From positions 186,001 through 250,000 of the forward strand of contig JASJFT010000037.1 of assembly GCA_030770425.1 (NCBI GenBank): 64,000 nt of DNA, in the 5' to 3' direction. The translations under genes were made by a program, and so were the position numbers. Of this stretch, positions 36,001 to 46,794 are shown piece after piece (position 1 is the stretch's first letter; every line of letters begins with the position of its first letter). The DNA comes from Darksidea phi (taxonomy: Eukaryota > Ascomycota > Dothideomycetes > Pleosporales > Lentitheciaceae). Under the pieces are notes generated by a model. It was given only the letters and a program-made list of their open reading frames with translations. It searched no databases and was not told the DNA's origin.

Positions 36001-37594
36001 AAGTTCCACGAACATATATTCGGTGACTGCAGCATTAACGGCACCAGGACACACTTCGGATATCGCAACTGCCTGCCCAAACCCATTATGGGCACCTAGG
36101 TTGGGCCACTCGCAGGATGCCCATGGATTCCGAAATTCACGCTTTCGCATATCATCCAAAAGGGCTCTACGTGCTTGGCACAGGCCAACTGGAAGAATTC
36201 CTGCTCCCAGACGATACATATCACTGGGAGTGGAAACCCGAAGGCTCGTATGGTCATTCTGTAGACATGGTGCAGGCTAACAGATCGCCAGATATAAACT
36301 TCAAGCCCCACGTCGAGCAAGGTGTGCTCAAAGTGATTGACGAGAAGACGTGGTCTGTGCTTGATACCCACGTGTTGGACCCGCAGGAGGTGGTTCTTTG
36401 CATCAAAACTCTCAACTTAGAAGTCTCTGAAAACACGCACGAACGCAAACAGCTGATCGCGGTTGGTACCTCAATCGTGCGCGGCGAAGATTTAGCAACG
36501 AAAGGCTGTATCCGCATTTTTGAAGTCATCAATGTCGTGCCTGACCCGGATCGACCTGAGACGAATAGAAAGCTGAGACTTGTCGTCAAGGATGAGGTAA
36601 AAGGTGCCGTCTCGGCAATCTCTGAGGTGGGGAGTCAAGGTTTTCTGATCATGGCGCAAGGACAAAAGTGCATGGTTCGAGGCCTTAAGGAGGATGGCAC
36701 TCTGCTACCGGTCGCTTTCATGGATATGCAGTGCTATGTCACTGTCTTGAAGACACTGCCGAACAGCGGCATGCTGCTAATGGGCGATGCGTTTAAGGGT
36801 GTTTGGTTCACGGGTTATACGGTATGTTTCCTGCTTCGCTCGAATTTGTTATCGGTACGCTAACAACCCATGTAGGAGGAGCCCTATAAGATGATCCTCT
36901 TCGGTCGCAGCAAGAACAATCTCGAAGTACTGGGCGCTGAATTCCTACCCTTTGGAAAACAGCTTCACCTAGTCATTGCAGATGCCGACATGAATCTACA
37001 GATTTTGCAGTTCGATCCTGAGAGTAAGCCAGTGGCCCCTACAAGCAATCTTAAAATGTGCTAATATCATCTACAGATCCCAAGTCAATGGGCGGCCTCC
37101 GCCTGCTCCACAAATCCACCTTCCACACCGGCCACTTTCCCGTGGCAATGCATCTCCTCCAATCCCGCCTCCGCATGCCGAATGCATCTGACTTCCCTAA
37201 CGGGATTGAGCCCAATGGCGTCGACGACGACCTAAACTCGTCTGGACCGCTCCACCAGATCCTGCACACCACTCAATCAGGCACGCTTGCTCTTCTCACC
37301 CCGTTATCCGAAACTAGTTATCGCCGGCTAAGCGGTCTTGCGACTTTCTTATCTAACACGCTAGAGAGTGCTTGTGGGCTTAACCCGAAGGCTTGGAGGG
37401 CGGTTGAGGGCGAGCTCGGTGGTGGTGGTGCGGGAACAAGGGGCGTACTTGATGGTAATTTGCTGATGAGGTGGGCTGAACTTGGGGTGGGGAGGCAGAG
37501 AGAGGGACTAGGCAAGGTTGGAGGGGATGAGTGGGTATTTTGGGGAGAGAGGGAGATCCTCGCGGGATGGGGAGTGTTTGGCAGACGAGGCTAA
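33055..37594 (+). CDS. CFT1: Cleavage factor subunit Cft1 (CPSF160 homologue), seven exons
   Basis: Exons 33055-35056, 35107-35375, 35425-35598, 35645-35998, 36048-36821, 36876-37023 and 37077-37594 give 1,412 residues, the size of fungal Cft1. The start [17 protein letters not shown] is the conserved N-terminus. Introns are 46-54 nt with GTRNGN donors and NAG acceptors, each rejoining conserved text: [64 protein letters not shown] and KMILFGRS. Cft1 is the large WD40/beta-propeller scaffold of the cleavage and polyadenylation factor. It helps recognise the AAUAAA region and acts in the nucleus in mRNA 3'-end formation. An acidic loop ([14 protein letters not shown]) interrupts the first half, as is common in this family. 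Five exons look like separate small frames if introns are ignored. Confidence 0.95.
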
Positions 37595-38025
37595 TGGCGC
37601 TTCAAGTCGTAGGATAGATACTTGACAAGGCAGACTTGCCTTGTTTCCTACCTTAACAGATCGTTCAAAGGTCATTGCAAGCACACAATCCTTCCCTTCG
37701 TTTGCCAATGCGCTGCTATCCATACATGATCCCTGCTGTGCACCATCCGAATAGGCGACGCGCACAGCTAGCCGTGGCAGAAACGATCATGTGCAGCCGT
37801 AGCTCGACCTCCACATGTTACAAACTCCCGCTTCGGTATTAGCGTTGCACTTCATTATCGTTTTGTACTGCAAGCCCGCGTCAACGTGCTTTATACCCCC
37901 AGCTCGTTCTATTCAACAAGCTGCAAAAGCTGCGTCTCCTGATTCTCGCAAGGAAAACCCCTCTCACCTCCATTCTCTCCCGCCATCCTGTGCGGATTAC
38001 GTTGGTCGAGTGACAAGTAGTGAGG
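37595..38025. other. Intergenic between CFT1 and DLH-like gene
   Basis: 3' flank of CFT1 and promoter of the downstream gene, both transcribed rightwards. No further gene, repeat or RNA was recognised. Confidence 0.45.
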
Positions 38026-39499
38026 ATGGGCGACACCGCACCCAAACCTGCAGACGCCGTCACGTCCGTTCACGGTTCCGATGTTGCTGCCGTGGCTACC
38101 CCGCCACTGCAACCGCAGCCGCAAACCATCTCCCCCCACCTCACCCTACAAGCCCCGCTCTCCCGACGTGGCCACGGTCCGGGCCTCATTCTGGTGGTAG
38201 ACCATTATGCGCTGCTGGATCAGAGCGAAAAGAGCTTGGATCCGCCGCCGCTGGTGAAATGGGCCGAGGAGGGTTTTGCCGTCGTGCAGGTTATGGTGCC
38301 TGGGAAGGTGGGCGAGGGAGGCGAGTTTCCGCTCGAGAGGGCGGTTGAGTGTTTGAAGGGGTGTGAGGGGTGTGATGTGGGAGCGGAGGGGTTTGGACTG
38401 ATATGTTAGTATACATCAAATTTTCATCGTGAGTGGGGTGTCTTGGAGCAAGTTGTAATAAGATCGAAGGAGAATATTTAGCAAGTTTTTAAGGCGGCAC
38501 AAGGCTAATAAGACATGTACAGCATACCTCACCCGCCTCCCCTTCTACATCGAAGAAGCAATCTACCTCTCCCCCCACATCGCCGCCATAACCTCCTACG
38601 GCGGCCGTTCCTTCTCCTCCATCAACCCGGAAGCCAAATCCCTCCCTCCCCAACTCATCCACGTCGCTGGCCACTCAAAACCCCGCCGAGAATCCACCCC
38701 GCTCGTCCCAGCCCCCACATGGAAAGACCCCTCCGCGCCGCAGAACCCCATCGCCGGCCCCGTAAAGACATTTCGATACGTCAACGCCAAGAGGGATTCC
38801 GCATGGGTCCTACCAGCTGACGAAGACTACCACGCGCAGTCCGCCGCACTAGCGCACACGCGAACGCTGCAGTTTCTCAAACCGCTACTCAAAGGCCCGT
38901 GGTTCGATCTCGAGGCCATATGGGACGAACACTGCCTCTACGAGTTCGGCGAGCGCGATGTCGAAAAGACAATGGCCACCATGGTCGCGCAACCCTATGT
39001 AAACCACATTCCGACCATGACGGGCGGCCTCGGTCAAGACCGCCTAAAAGCCTTCTACACAAACCACTTCATCCACTCCAACCCGCCCGACACAACGCTC
39101 GACCTCATAAGCCGGACCGTAGGCACCGACCGCGTCGTCGACGAATTCGTCTTCAAGCTCACGCACGACAGACGCGTCGATTGGCTGTTGCCCGGTATAC
39201 CGCCTACAGGGCGGTACTTGCAGATCCCTTTTACGAGCGTGGTAGCTATGCGCGGGGATCGACTGTGTCATGAGCATATTCATTGGGATCAGGGGACCGC
39301 ATTGATGCAGGCGGGGTTGCTGCCGGAGTGGGTGCCTTTTCTGGGCGAGGTGGATGGGAGGCCGGCTGCGGAGGGGAAGAGGTTTGAGGTCAAGTTGCCT
39401 GTTGTGGGGGAGGATGCGGCGAGGAAGTTGGTGGATGAGGGGTGTGTGGAGAGTAATGGGTTGATGGACGAGGGCTGGAGGGAAGTTGATGATATTTGA
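38026..39499 (+). CDS. Dienelactone-hydrolase-like / SnoaL-like (NTF2 fold) fusion protein
   Basis: Exons 38026-38404 and 38523-39499 give 451 residues. The 118-nt intron starts GTTAGT, has branch site GCTAATA and ends TACAG; the join reads GFGLI/SYLTRLPF. The N-terminal half (about 35-230) resembles an alpha/beta-hydrolase of the DLH type (GPGLILVVDHYALLD, then HIAAITSYGGR). However, no Gly-x-Cys-x-Gly nucleophile motif is visible where one is expected, so activity is doubtful. The C-terminal half (about 235-430) is SnoaL/NTF2-like, beginning GPWFDLEAIWDEHCLYEF and including PYVNHIPTMTGG, RTVGTDRVVDEFVF, DWLLPGIPPTG and RGDRLCHEHIHWDQ. This two-part arrangement is known to me from filamentous fungi, without a proven reaction. 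The last exon is GC-rich and unbroken. Confidence 0.85.
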
Positions 39500-39770
39500 G
39501 ATTGTGGGAGGGTGGTGTAGTGGTGATGGGCATGTGGGGTTTATGACACGAGCTGTGAGCGAGCAAAAGCGTGGTGTATTGTTGATTGATTGATGGCGAG
39601 GCATGGTACACACAAAGTAAGGGCATAACCTAATGGTCGAAGAGTTTACCTCGCAAATACAATCGGGCGGTATCTATAATTAGAGCCACGGTCTATAGGT
39701 TACTTCTAAAACATTGAGTATATACAAAAAATGAAGAACGTCGGCTCCAAGTCGTCTCCTTGCATCAAAT

Positions 39771-41924
39771 TTACACCGACCCACCAACCATATAGCCCGG
39801 CAACCTTCTCGGGCCCTCATCAACTTCACGCTTCACCGCGGCCTCTTTTCCCTCCCCCTTAATATACCCCGTCACAACCCCCGGGTCCGTGGGTCCAAGT
39901 ACCTTAATACTCTTCTTCAACCTCTCCTGTCTAGCATCCCTGTTATATTTCTGTCGCGCCTGCTTTGCCTTCTCGATTAAGCCAGACTTAAAGTGGTGAC
40001 CTTCGTCCTTGGTATGGCTTTTGAAGCGGTTCCACGCCTCAGGTGAGAGAGGCGGCGTATGCGGCGACGACGAAGGCTGGGGTGGCGGAGGCGGAGGTGG
40101 CGGCGTGCGAGGACTTTGTGTAACTTCTTGGGAGAGGGGGTGGCTGGGGCCAGAGTTGCTAGATTTGTGCGAATGGGACGACGTTCCTGAAGTGCGGAAG
40201 TGGGTGCGGATGGCTATGCCTGGGGCGACGGGGGGCCGAGAGTTGTGGTTGCTGAAAGAGGAGCGGTTGTCAGAGTTTGAGATGGGGGAGTGGTCGCTGT
40301 TGGACTGGGCGCTGCTGGGCGCGTGGGCGGACGTTGGCGATGGGACGGACACGCTTGCTGCTTCGGATCTTGGGACTGGAGAGGGCGTGTGGCGGACTAC
40401 GGCTAGTCCACCAGGAAGGCGTATGAGAGGCGTGGTCGACCTAGGAGGGGATGGTTTGATCGCTTGGGTCCGTTTTGCTTGCTTTTTTTTCCTGCCGAAC
40501 TTTAAAGGCTTGCTAGCTGGAAAGAACTTTGAGAAACGCAATTCTTCGTTCATAATCTTATCAACGTCTGCTTCCGTGACTTTCTTTTGCTCTGGCGTTG
40601 TAGCCTTCTTCTCAAACAACTCATTGGGTTCATGCTGTAGACTTTGCCGTCTCGGTGCCACGCTGGGGCGGTGTGGCACCCACGAAGTGATCTTTTTATG
40701 GACTTTTTCTTGAAAGGAATCAGACGGGAGCTCAGCAGCTGCGCCTGGAGATGCATTTTGAGAAGGATTTCGCGACAGATCCCGAGAAAGCACCCGTGCA
40801 GTCGGGTGACCGGATACTTTCTGCCACGATAAAGGTCGAGGCATGAGTTCGTCGTCTTTGGGGGCCGACTTGGGTTTCGGTTCATTGAATCGCGCCTCAT
40901 AAACTTGGTGCGCTCCTCCGGAGCTCAGAACCTCTCCAGCGTGAACAGTCATTTCCTGGTATTGATCAGCCAAGAGGTCGTGATAATCCTGGGACAAGCT
41001 TAGTTGTCGCATCTTGTCATCCATCTCCGTATCTTCCCAGCCATCATCGGCCAAAGGACCTCCTTTGGCTAAAGCGCGCAGCTTCTTGTCCCCGAGGGAT
41101 GGCGGATCAGCCCTTGTTCTTTCCACGGAAGGCATGGACGGTGGATCGTGCGGCCTGTTTTCCAGTACTGACTGTTGCCGAGGTGGGTCGATGCCCAGAG
41201 ACGCAAAAGCTTTCTCTTTGGTAGATGCATTGGAGGTGAACGAAGTATGGACTGAATTGGCCGGCGAAGCGGTGTAATGGCGGAGATCGACATCAAAGAA
41301 AGACAGCTTGATGGCGCTAGGAGAGTCGCCGCCGCTCTCACATTCTGCAGAGAGTAGATCTTCATCAGACCTCCCATTAGACGTGGGTGGTGCAGGGAGA
41401 GGAGACAGAGGAGGAGAGTGCGGAGGACCTAGGCCTGCATTTCCATTCGGGCGTTCGTATATTGGTAAAAGATGAGCTGGCTGGGGATTGCTGCCCAACC
41501 ATGAGGTTTTTTCCATATCGGATATGGTAGGAGACGGATCTGGGAGCAGTGGTGATAAAGTCCGATTCGAAAGAAGGGGTGGAGTCGGAAGGCTCTCGTA
41601 CCAATCCGCTGGTGCTTTCCAAGACGCAACAGGAGAAGAGCTTGTCGGTGAGGTAGGCGATGACGGTAACTGATCCAACTTATCCTGTAACGATGCCAAT
41701 TGCGACGGCGTCGGTGGCAAAGACTTCTGCGTGACCGTCGGATGGGGTGGGACAGTTTTGATGAAGGACTTGAAGGAGCGTACAGGTCGTTCCATTCCCT
41801 CAAGCGACGAGGACGGCTTGCTGGGATGTGCGACTGGAGACGGCATATTGTCTTCCTGGTTTCGGTGCATGCCTTCAAAATCGCGAGCAGCGCCGGTGCG
41901 GACGAAAAGAGCAACACACTCCAT
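39771..41924 (-). CDS. Proline/serine-rich, mostly disordered protein, single exon
   Basis: 717 residues from ATG 41924; a later ATG at residue 19 (MHRNQEDNMPSP) could be used instead. Most of the sequence is low-complexity Pro/Ser/Thr with SPxS and TPP motifs and a run of eight or more prolines near residue 615. Ordered-looking parts are SFFDVDLRHYTASP, a helical stretch around TEADVDKIMNEELRFSKFFPASKPLKFG (as two segments) and a basic C-terminal helix KAKQARQKYNRDARQERLKKSIK. No named domain, signal peptide or membrane segment is seen. The many SP/TP sites and basic patches suggest a kinase-regulated scaffold or cortical protein, but that is only inference. It is convergent with the DLH-like gene, 271 bases apart. 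Confidence 0.85.
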   Translation of the reverse strand: MECVALFVRTGAARDFEGMHRNQEDNMPSPVAHPSKPSSSLEGMERPVRSFKSFIKTVPPHPTVTQKSLPPTPSQLASLQDKLDQLPSSPTSPTSSSPVASWKAPADWYESLPTPPLLSNRTLSPLLPDPSPTISDMEKTSWLGSNPQPAHLLPIYERPNGNAGLGPPHSPPLSPLPAPPTSNGRSDEDLLSAECESGGDSPSAIKLSFFDVDLRHYTASPANSVHTSFTSNASTKEKAFASLGIDPPRQQSVLENRPHDPPSMPSVERTRADPPSLGDKKLRALAKGGPLADDGWEDTEMDDKMRQLSLSQDYHDLLADQYQEMTVHAGEVLSSGGAHQVYEARFNEPKPKSAPKDDELMPRPLSWQKVSGHPTARVLSRDLSRNPSQNASPGAAAELPSDSFQEKVHKKITSWVPHRPSVAPRRQSLQHEPNELFEKKATTPEQKKVTEADVDKIMNEELRFSKFFPASKPLKFGRKKKQAKRTQAIKPSPPRSTTPLIRLPGGLAVVRHTPSPVPRSEAASVSVPSPTSAHAPSSAQSNSDHSPISNSDNRSSFSNHNSRPPVAPGIAIRTHFRTSGTSSHSHKSSNSGPSHPLSQEVTQSPRTPPPPPPPPQPSSSPHTPPLSPEAWNRFKSHTKDEGHHFKSGLIEKAKQARQKYNRDARQERLKKSIKVLGPTDPGVVTGYIKGEGKEAAVKREVDEGPRRLPGYMVGGSV

Positions 41925-43048
41925 TCTAAACGGCTTCTAGAAGAATTTTGGTAACAAAGAAAGCGGAAAGCGCACGTGCTTAGCGTTGTAAGCGGCTGTG
42001 CTGGAGCATTCTTGGAGTTAGACAAAGGCATGATGGCGATGTGACTGCTTTGAGGAATGTAGGGCTACGCATATGTCCCGGTGCAGTGCCAGAAGGCCGG
42101 CGACGCATTCTCCAGCATTGTGGTCACGAGAGGGCGCGATTTGCTCGTAAAGATACCCCGGGCGAATCATGGGGTTGGTGTAGTAGAGGACCTTGCAGTT
42201 AGTAGAAAAGCAGGATTGAGGCATAAGGGAACGCCTGATGTATGAATGACAGAGCTGCGTCTGCCTCAGGCTACTCTATAGCCGGGCAGCACTTTTCTGG
42301 AGAGATAACTTTTGTAACGTCTGAAGCTGACCAGAGAAGAAGAACACTTCTGAACAAGTCGGTAAGGGACAAGAAAGGAAAAAGCAAGTAACGGTCCGTT
42401 TCCGGCAGCCACATGCAACGGCTGACTCACCCCACCACTAGCGGCCACTCGAGGTCTCGCCTAACGCCCCAAGTTGAGAAGTTCCACTCGGCGAGGTGCT
42501 GGAGAGTATGAATCACAAAGAGATTCCGGACCAAGACCGCTTGAACGGTTGTCTCATGGGACAACTTAATAACGTTATGAGTGATCAAGGAGCGGTACAA
42601 CACGTACGGCCGAGCGTACTCGGAAACCTTGACAAGCCGGTCGGCGCAACATCCCTCCGCATCCGCCCTCGGGCCGCTCGGGAATTCCGCCGCTCCGTAC
42701 TCTTTGGTTATTGGGGCCTATGAGTTTGCTGGCAATGCGAACTTTGTTGCTTGTTGAAGATTAGTCGAGTATCGCCTGTGCGCCCCAAGAGATGTGTAGC
42801 GATCTGGCCGACAATACGGGAGTTTTCGGACGCGGCTATCGGTAGCATTATGTTGTTGACCGAGTGTTTGGTGTGGCTCGCGTGATTATTGACGCTGTAT
42901 CTTGCTGAAGGGTATATCTAGGCTGAGGGCTGCCTGCCATAGCAACATCATCGATCTCGCTTGCCTTTGAGAAACATTGCTCTCTTCACTACGATTTTGC
43001 CAATAAGCTCTATTCACCGCCTCCACACTTGGCTAATCGGCACATACT
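41925..43048. other. Intergenic, divergent promoters of Pro/Ser-rich and MFS genes
   Basis: 1.1 kb without a supportable gene. A 75-residue plus-strand frame (42496-42723) is probably chance. CGG/CCG triplets cluster at 42605-42700, including one inverted CGG-N5-CCG site. Confidence 0.45.
42679..42689. promoter_or_regulatory. CGG-N5-CCG site, candidate Zn2Cys6 activator binding site
   Basis: CGGGAATTCCG is an inverted CGG pair with a five-base spacer, about 360 bases upstream of the MFS start and 750 from the divergent gene. Zn2Cys6 factors bind such inverted triplets. One short match in GC-rich DNA is weak evidence. Confidence 0.3.
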
Positions 43049-44901
43049 ATGGCAACGCCATCCAGACCGTCGCTTGACCGACCAGAAAATCTCGAGCCTA
43101 AAGTTGGCGCCCCACGACCAACTTCTAGCCCAGATTCTGTCTCTGAGAAGTCTCTAGAGTCTGCCGAGAAGTTCAATCCAGGATGGCGGTTCTTACTTGC
43201 TTTCTCCAGTCTTGCGGTCATCACACTTATGGCTGCGCTTGATGCCACATCCATATCCGTTGCTCTTCCGGTAAGTACTGGGGACAGCATGGTCGGTGCT
43301 AATCGCTGACGCCGCCAGATCATGGCCAAAGTCCTAGGTGGATCCGCGATAGAAGCCTTTTGGAGCGGCACCTCGTTCCTCTTGACATCGACCGTCTTCC
43401 AGCCAGTACTCGGCTCCTTTTCGCACATCTTCGGCCGCAAGCCTCTCATCTACTTTAGCTTGGCGCTCTTCACCGCCGGGGCCATCGTCGCTGCCCTTGC
43501 CAACAACTTCACCGTCATTCTCGTCGGTCGCAGCATCCAGGGTGTTGGTGGTGGAGGCATCATTGCTTTGACAGAGATTGTGGTTACCGACATGGTGCCT
43601 TTGCGCGAGCGAGGAAAATATTTCAGTCTTTTCAGCGCCATGTGGGCCATTGGCACGGTGGCGGGTCCTCTTCTTGGTAAGTCGCGTGGCCGGTCAGGTT
43701 GATGATGGTTGCTAACAGGATACAGGCGGCGGCTTCAGCCAAAACGTCTCATGGAGATGGGTGTTCTGGATCAACCTGCCCTTCATCGGCATTGGCACCA
43801 TCATGGTCACACTCTTCCTAAAGCTCAACTTCACGACTAGCTCCCTCATGGCTAAGTTGCGACGAGTCGACTGGATAGGCATGGTGCTTTTTCTCGGATC
43901 AACGACTGGCTTCTTGATCCCCATCACCTGGGGTGGCGTCCAGTACGCGTGGGACTCTTGGAGAACCTTGGTTCCCCTGCTTGTCAGTGCTGCCGGCCTC
44001 GTGGTGTTTATCCTTCACCAAGAGTACATCGCCCCGGAGCCACTCATTCGCACGGGCGTGTTCAAGACGAGAACCGCAGCAGTAACATACCTGGGTACCG
44101 TTGTCCACGGTATCATCCTGTGGTCTATCCTCTACTACCTTCCGCTCTACTACGAGGCCGTCAAGGGCATGACGCCAATAGTCGCGGGGATCGCGCTCTT
44201 TCCTCAGACCTTCACTGTGGCGCCTGCGGCTGCTGTAAGTACATTTCAGACCTGGGCATGCCAAGCACCTGCTAACCGATTCGCAGATCGTTGGTGCCGT
44301 CATCGCAAAGACAGGACAGTATCGCTGGGCAGTTTGGACAGGCTGGTTCCTTGCGACCTTCGGCAATGGCCTCCTCGTCTACCTCAAGACCGACACCAAG
44401 ACGGTCGACTGGATCTTCCTGAATCTGGTGGGCGGTGTAGGAACTGGCATGCTCTTCCCGGCAATGGCCATCGCCACACAAGCCTCAGCCACGAGCAAAG
44501 ATCAGGCCTACGCCTCAAACATCTTCTCCTTCCTTCGGGCGTTTGGTCAGACACTCGGCGTCGCCATCGGGGGTGTCGTCTTCCAGAACCAGATGAAGAG
44601 GAAGATGCTTACGTATCCGCTGCTTGCCGACAAGGCGGCTGAGTACTCGCGGGATGCTGCGGGCCTCGTACAGATTATCAAGGCACTGCCTGCAGGCGAT
44701 ATGAAAGAGCAGCTGCGCGAGAGCTACACGGATGCGCTGAAATACATCTGGATTGTCATGACCGTGTTTGGGGCGGTCGCACTCATAGCCAGTGCTTTCA
44801 CCAAGGCGTACCCGCTCGATAGAGCACTTGAGACCGAACAGGGGTTCCAGGAGAAGAAGCGAGCGAAGGACGCAGAGCACGAGGCGCAGTACGGAAGCTG
44901 A
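43049..44901 (+). CDS. MFS multidrug/toxin efflux transporter, DHA2 type (14 TM), four exons
   Basis: Exons 43049-43270, 43319-43676, 43726-44234 and 44287-44901 give 567 residues. The three introns (48, 49, 52 nt) all begin GTAAGT and end CAG. A hydrophilic N-terminus of about 45 residues precedes TM1 (FLLAFSSLAVITLMAALDAT). Family signatures: LDATSISVALP, the MFS motif A region GSFSHIFGRKPLIYFSL, GRSIQGVGGGGIIAL, antiporter motif C as GTVAGPLLGGGFSQNVSWRW, then INLPF. Later segments include ILYYLPLYYEAVKG and NIFSFLRAFGQTLGVAIGG. DHA2 proteins are proton antiporters in the plasma membrane that export drugs or secondary metabolites. No biosynthetic gene sits beside it here, so it is more likely a stand-alone exporter. 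Its substrate is unknown. Confidence 0.93.
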
Positions 44902-46794
44902 CGTTGTCGTACATTGCGCCGAGCTCGGTGTCCATCCTTGGCGATGAATTTTCCTTTCTTATATGCATCAGGGCGGTCCTGGGATAGATTGGTGGCATGC
45001 ACGAGGACACGGCTGTACTGGATATTATTGTACTGATACCTTAGACGATCGACCACCGCTAGATGGTTAATGTTTAATCCTGCATTCTTGGGTGTTTGTT
45101 GCAAACGTTGCTGTGCGACGCCAGCCTGATTGTCTTGAACAGCCTCGCTTCAAGCCTCGTCGGCTCCTGACGGGTGTGCGCCTGCCGTTAGACGCACTGC
45201 GGAAGGGTATTCTGAAGGCGCTTCGACGCCAGTTAAAATTGGAACACATTTGGATATTGAAAGCCCCGATCAACGGCCAAGAGAGAAGTTGAACATTGCA
45301 TCCTGATGTCGTCTTTGCCACATGCCATGTCTCGTTCGGCGAATGAGGACCGAGGAGAATGCTGGTTCGGGCTAGATGTGCGCGTGTCTCGAGTCTCAGA
45401 TTCTAGGCCAACGGCAGGGTTCGTGGATGGTGAAACGGCCGTCGGGGGTGTTGTGCAGGGACGGCTGCACGCCCTTGCGCATGACGCCGGTGGTGACGGT
45501 GCGATCAACAGAGGGTGATGTTCAATCCATAACCGGAGGCAATATAGGAGGCGGGTGCAAGCAAGAGGCGGGGTGGTGGTGTAGAGACGATGCAGCGAGA
45601 ATACAAATTCTGACAGCGTAGGTGGTGCGGCACGCCATCTCGGCGGAGGAGCGGTCGCGATGCGCATGAGAGCGTCGCTCCTCAGGCCAAACGGCGACAG
45701 TCTCGCAATGGAATACGCGTAGGCAGAGGCGTTGGTGGTGGTGTCTCGCACGTAGGCCGGTCCGATGGGCTTGCCGACGTGCGCGACGTCACCGTCGCTC
45801 CTGCCACGATGGACGCACGCGTGGGGAGCATGGCGCCTGCCTGTTTCGGGCACATATGTGAGCGGAGGCAATACTCGACGCGAGGGCGAGGAGTGAAAGG
45901 CGGCGACAGTCGACCACGATGGCAGGGCGCGGTGGCCACGACGAGCGGGAGGTCTTCGTCGTCATGGCCGTGGTGTCACCGCCAGCCACGGCCAATGCGG
46001 TTCCTGCTTTCCGCCATTAATCGGAGGCCGCCCAGCTATATGGCAGCACCGGGGGGAGGCGTGCAGCGGGCGGGATCGCCAGCCAGCGTGTCCGCTGTGC
46101 CAGGGCGCTGGCTGGGGCGACGGGAGTAGATAGGAGCGTCCAGAGCCAGCTGCGTTGGCCGCAGAATATCAGAATTCGGAATTGCATTTGCAGCAAGAAG
46201 CACGAGTTGTCTTTCGCCGTTTGGCTGTCGCGCAAAAGACAGGCCCCTGCGCTCCTCGCTAGCGCGCACTGCAGCAGTGGTGAGCGCCGGTCCCACACAT
46301 GCCATTGGCTCCCCCGGCCAACGCAACTGCTTCTCGGTCCCCAGCACAATCTCTCGCGACCCCCGACGCACGCTCCGCCTCCCCCCCCCCGGAGCAGTGG
46401 TGTGCTCTCTCTCTCTTCCCGCACCCCCATTCAACTCCCCTGCTCTCGCCGTCTCTCGACCTTCTCGCTCGTCTCCAACTCTCTCACCCTCAGTCACTCG
46501 TTTCAGACGCCGCCGCGCCTGCCACGCCGCCCGCATCTCGTATCTTTTTTCAGGCACCGCCAAGGCGTCCGCTTGACCGTCGCGGCCGGCTGCTCCTCAC
46601 CCGCAGCGACGCCAATCGGGACGCGACCGCGCCTCTGGCCGTCAGCGGCGGGTGTGCCTGCCTCCAGACCAATCCCCGTCCGCTTGGCCCCGTCGGCCAT
46701 GTCAATCCCCTTCTGAGTGGCAGCCGCGATCTCCTCTCATACACCACCGCACCTCTATTCTTTCGACACTCGGAATTGTCGCCGCCCGCCGGCC
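44902..46794. other. Intergenic and long RAX2 leader/promoter region
   Basis: 1.9 kb, GC-rich. Long overlapping frames on both strands (212 residues at 45233-45871, minus; 207 at 46299-46922, plus) have arbitrary Arg/Pro/Ser composition and no domain. A pyrimidine-rich tract at about 46370-46560, with a C10 run at 46381-46390, is typical of sequence upstream of fungal start sites. The frame of RAX2 is open for 26 codons before its ATG but without another ATG. Confidence 0.45.

Noticed and set aside
43761..44642. 293-residue transporter frame ending in an Arg/Ser-rich tail
   Set aside because: The tail comes from reading through the intron at 44235-44286; the spliced frame continues as conserved MFS sequence.
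45233..45871. 212-residue minus-strand open frame between the MFS and RAX2 genes
   Set aside because: Arbitrary Arg/Pro/Ser/Thr composition, no domain, and comparable frames on the opposite strand in GC-rich DNA; looks like chance.
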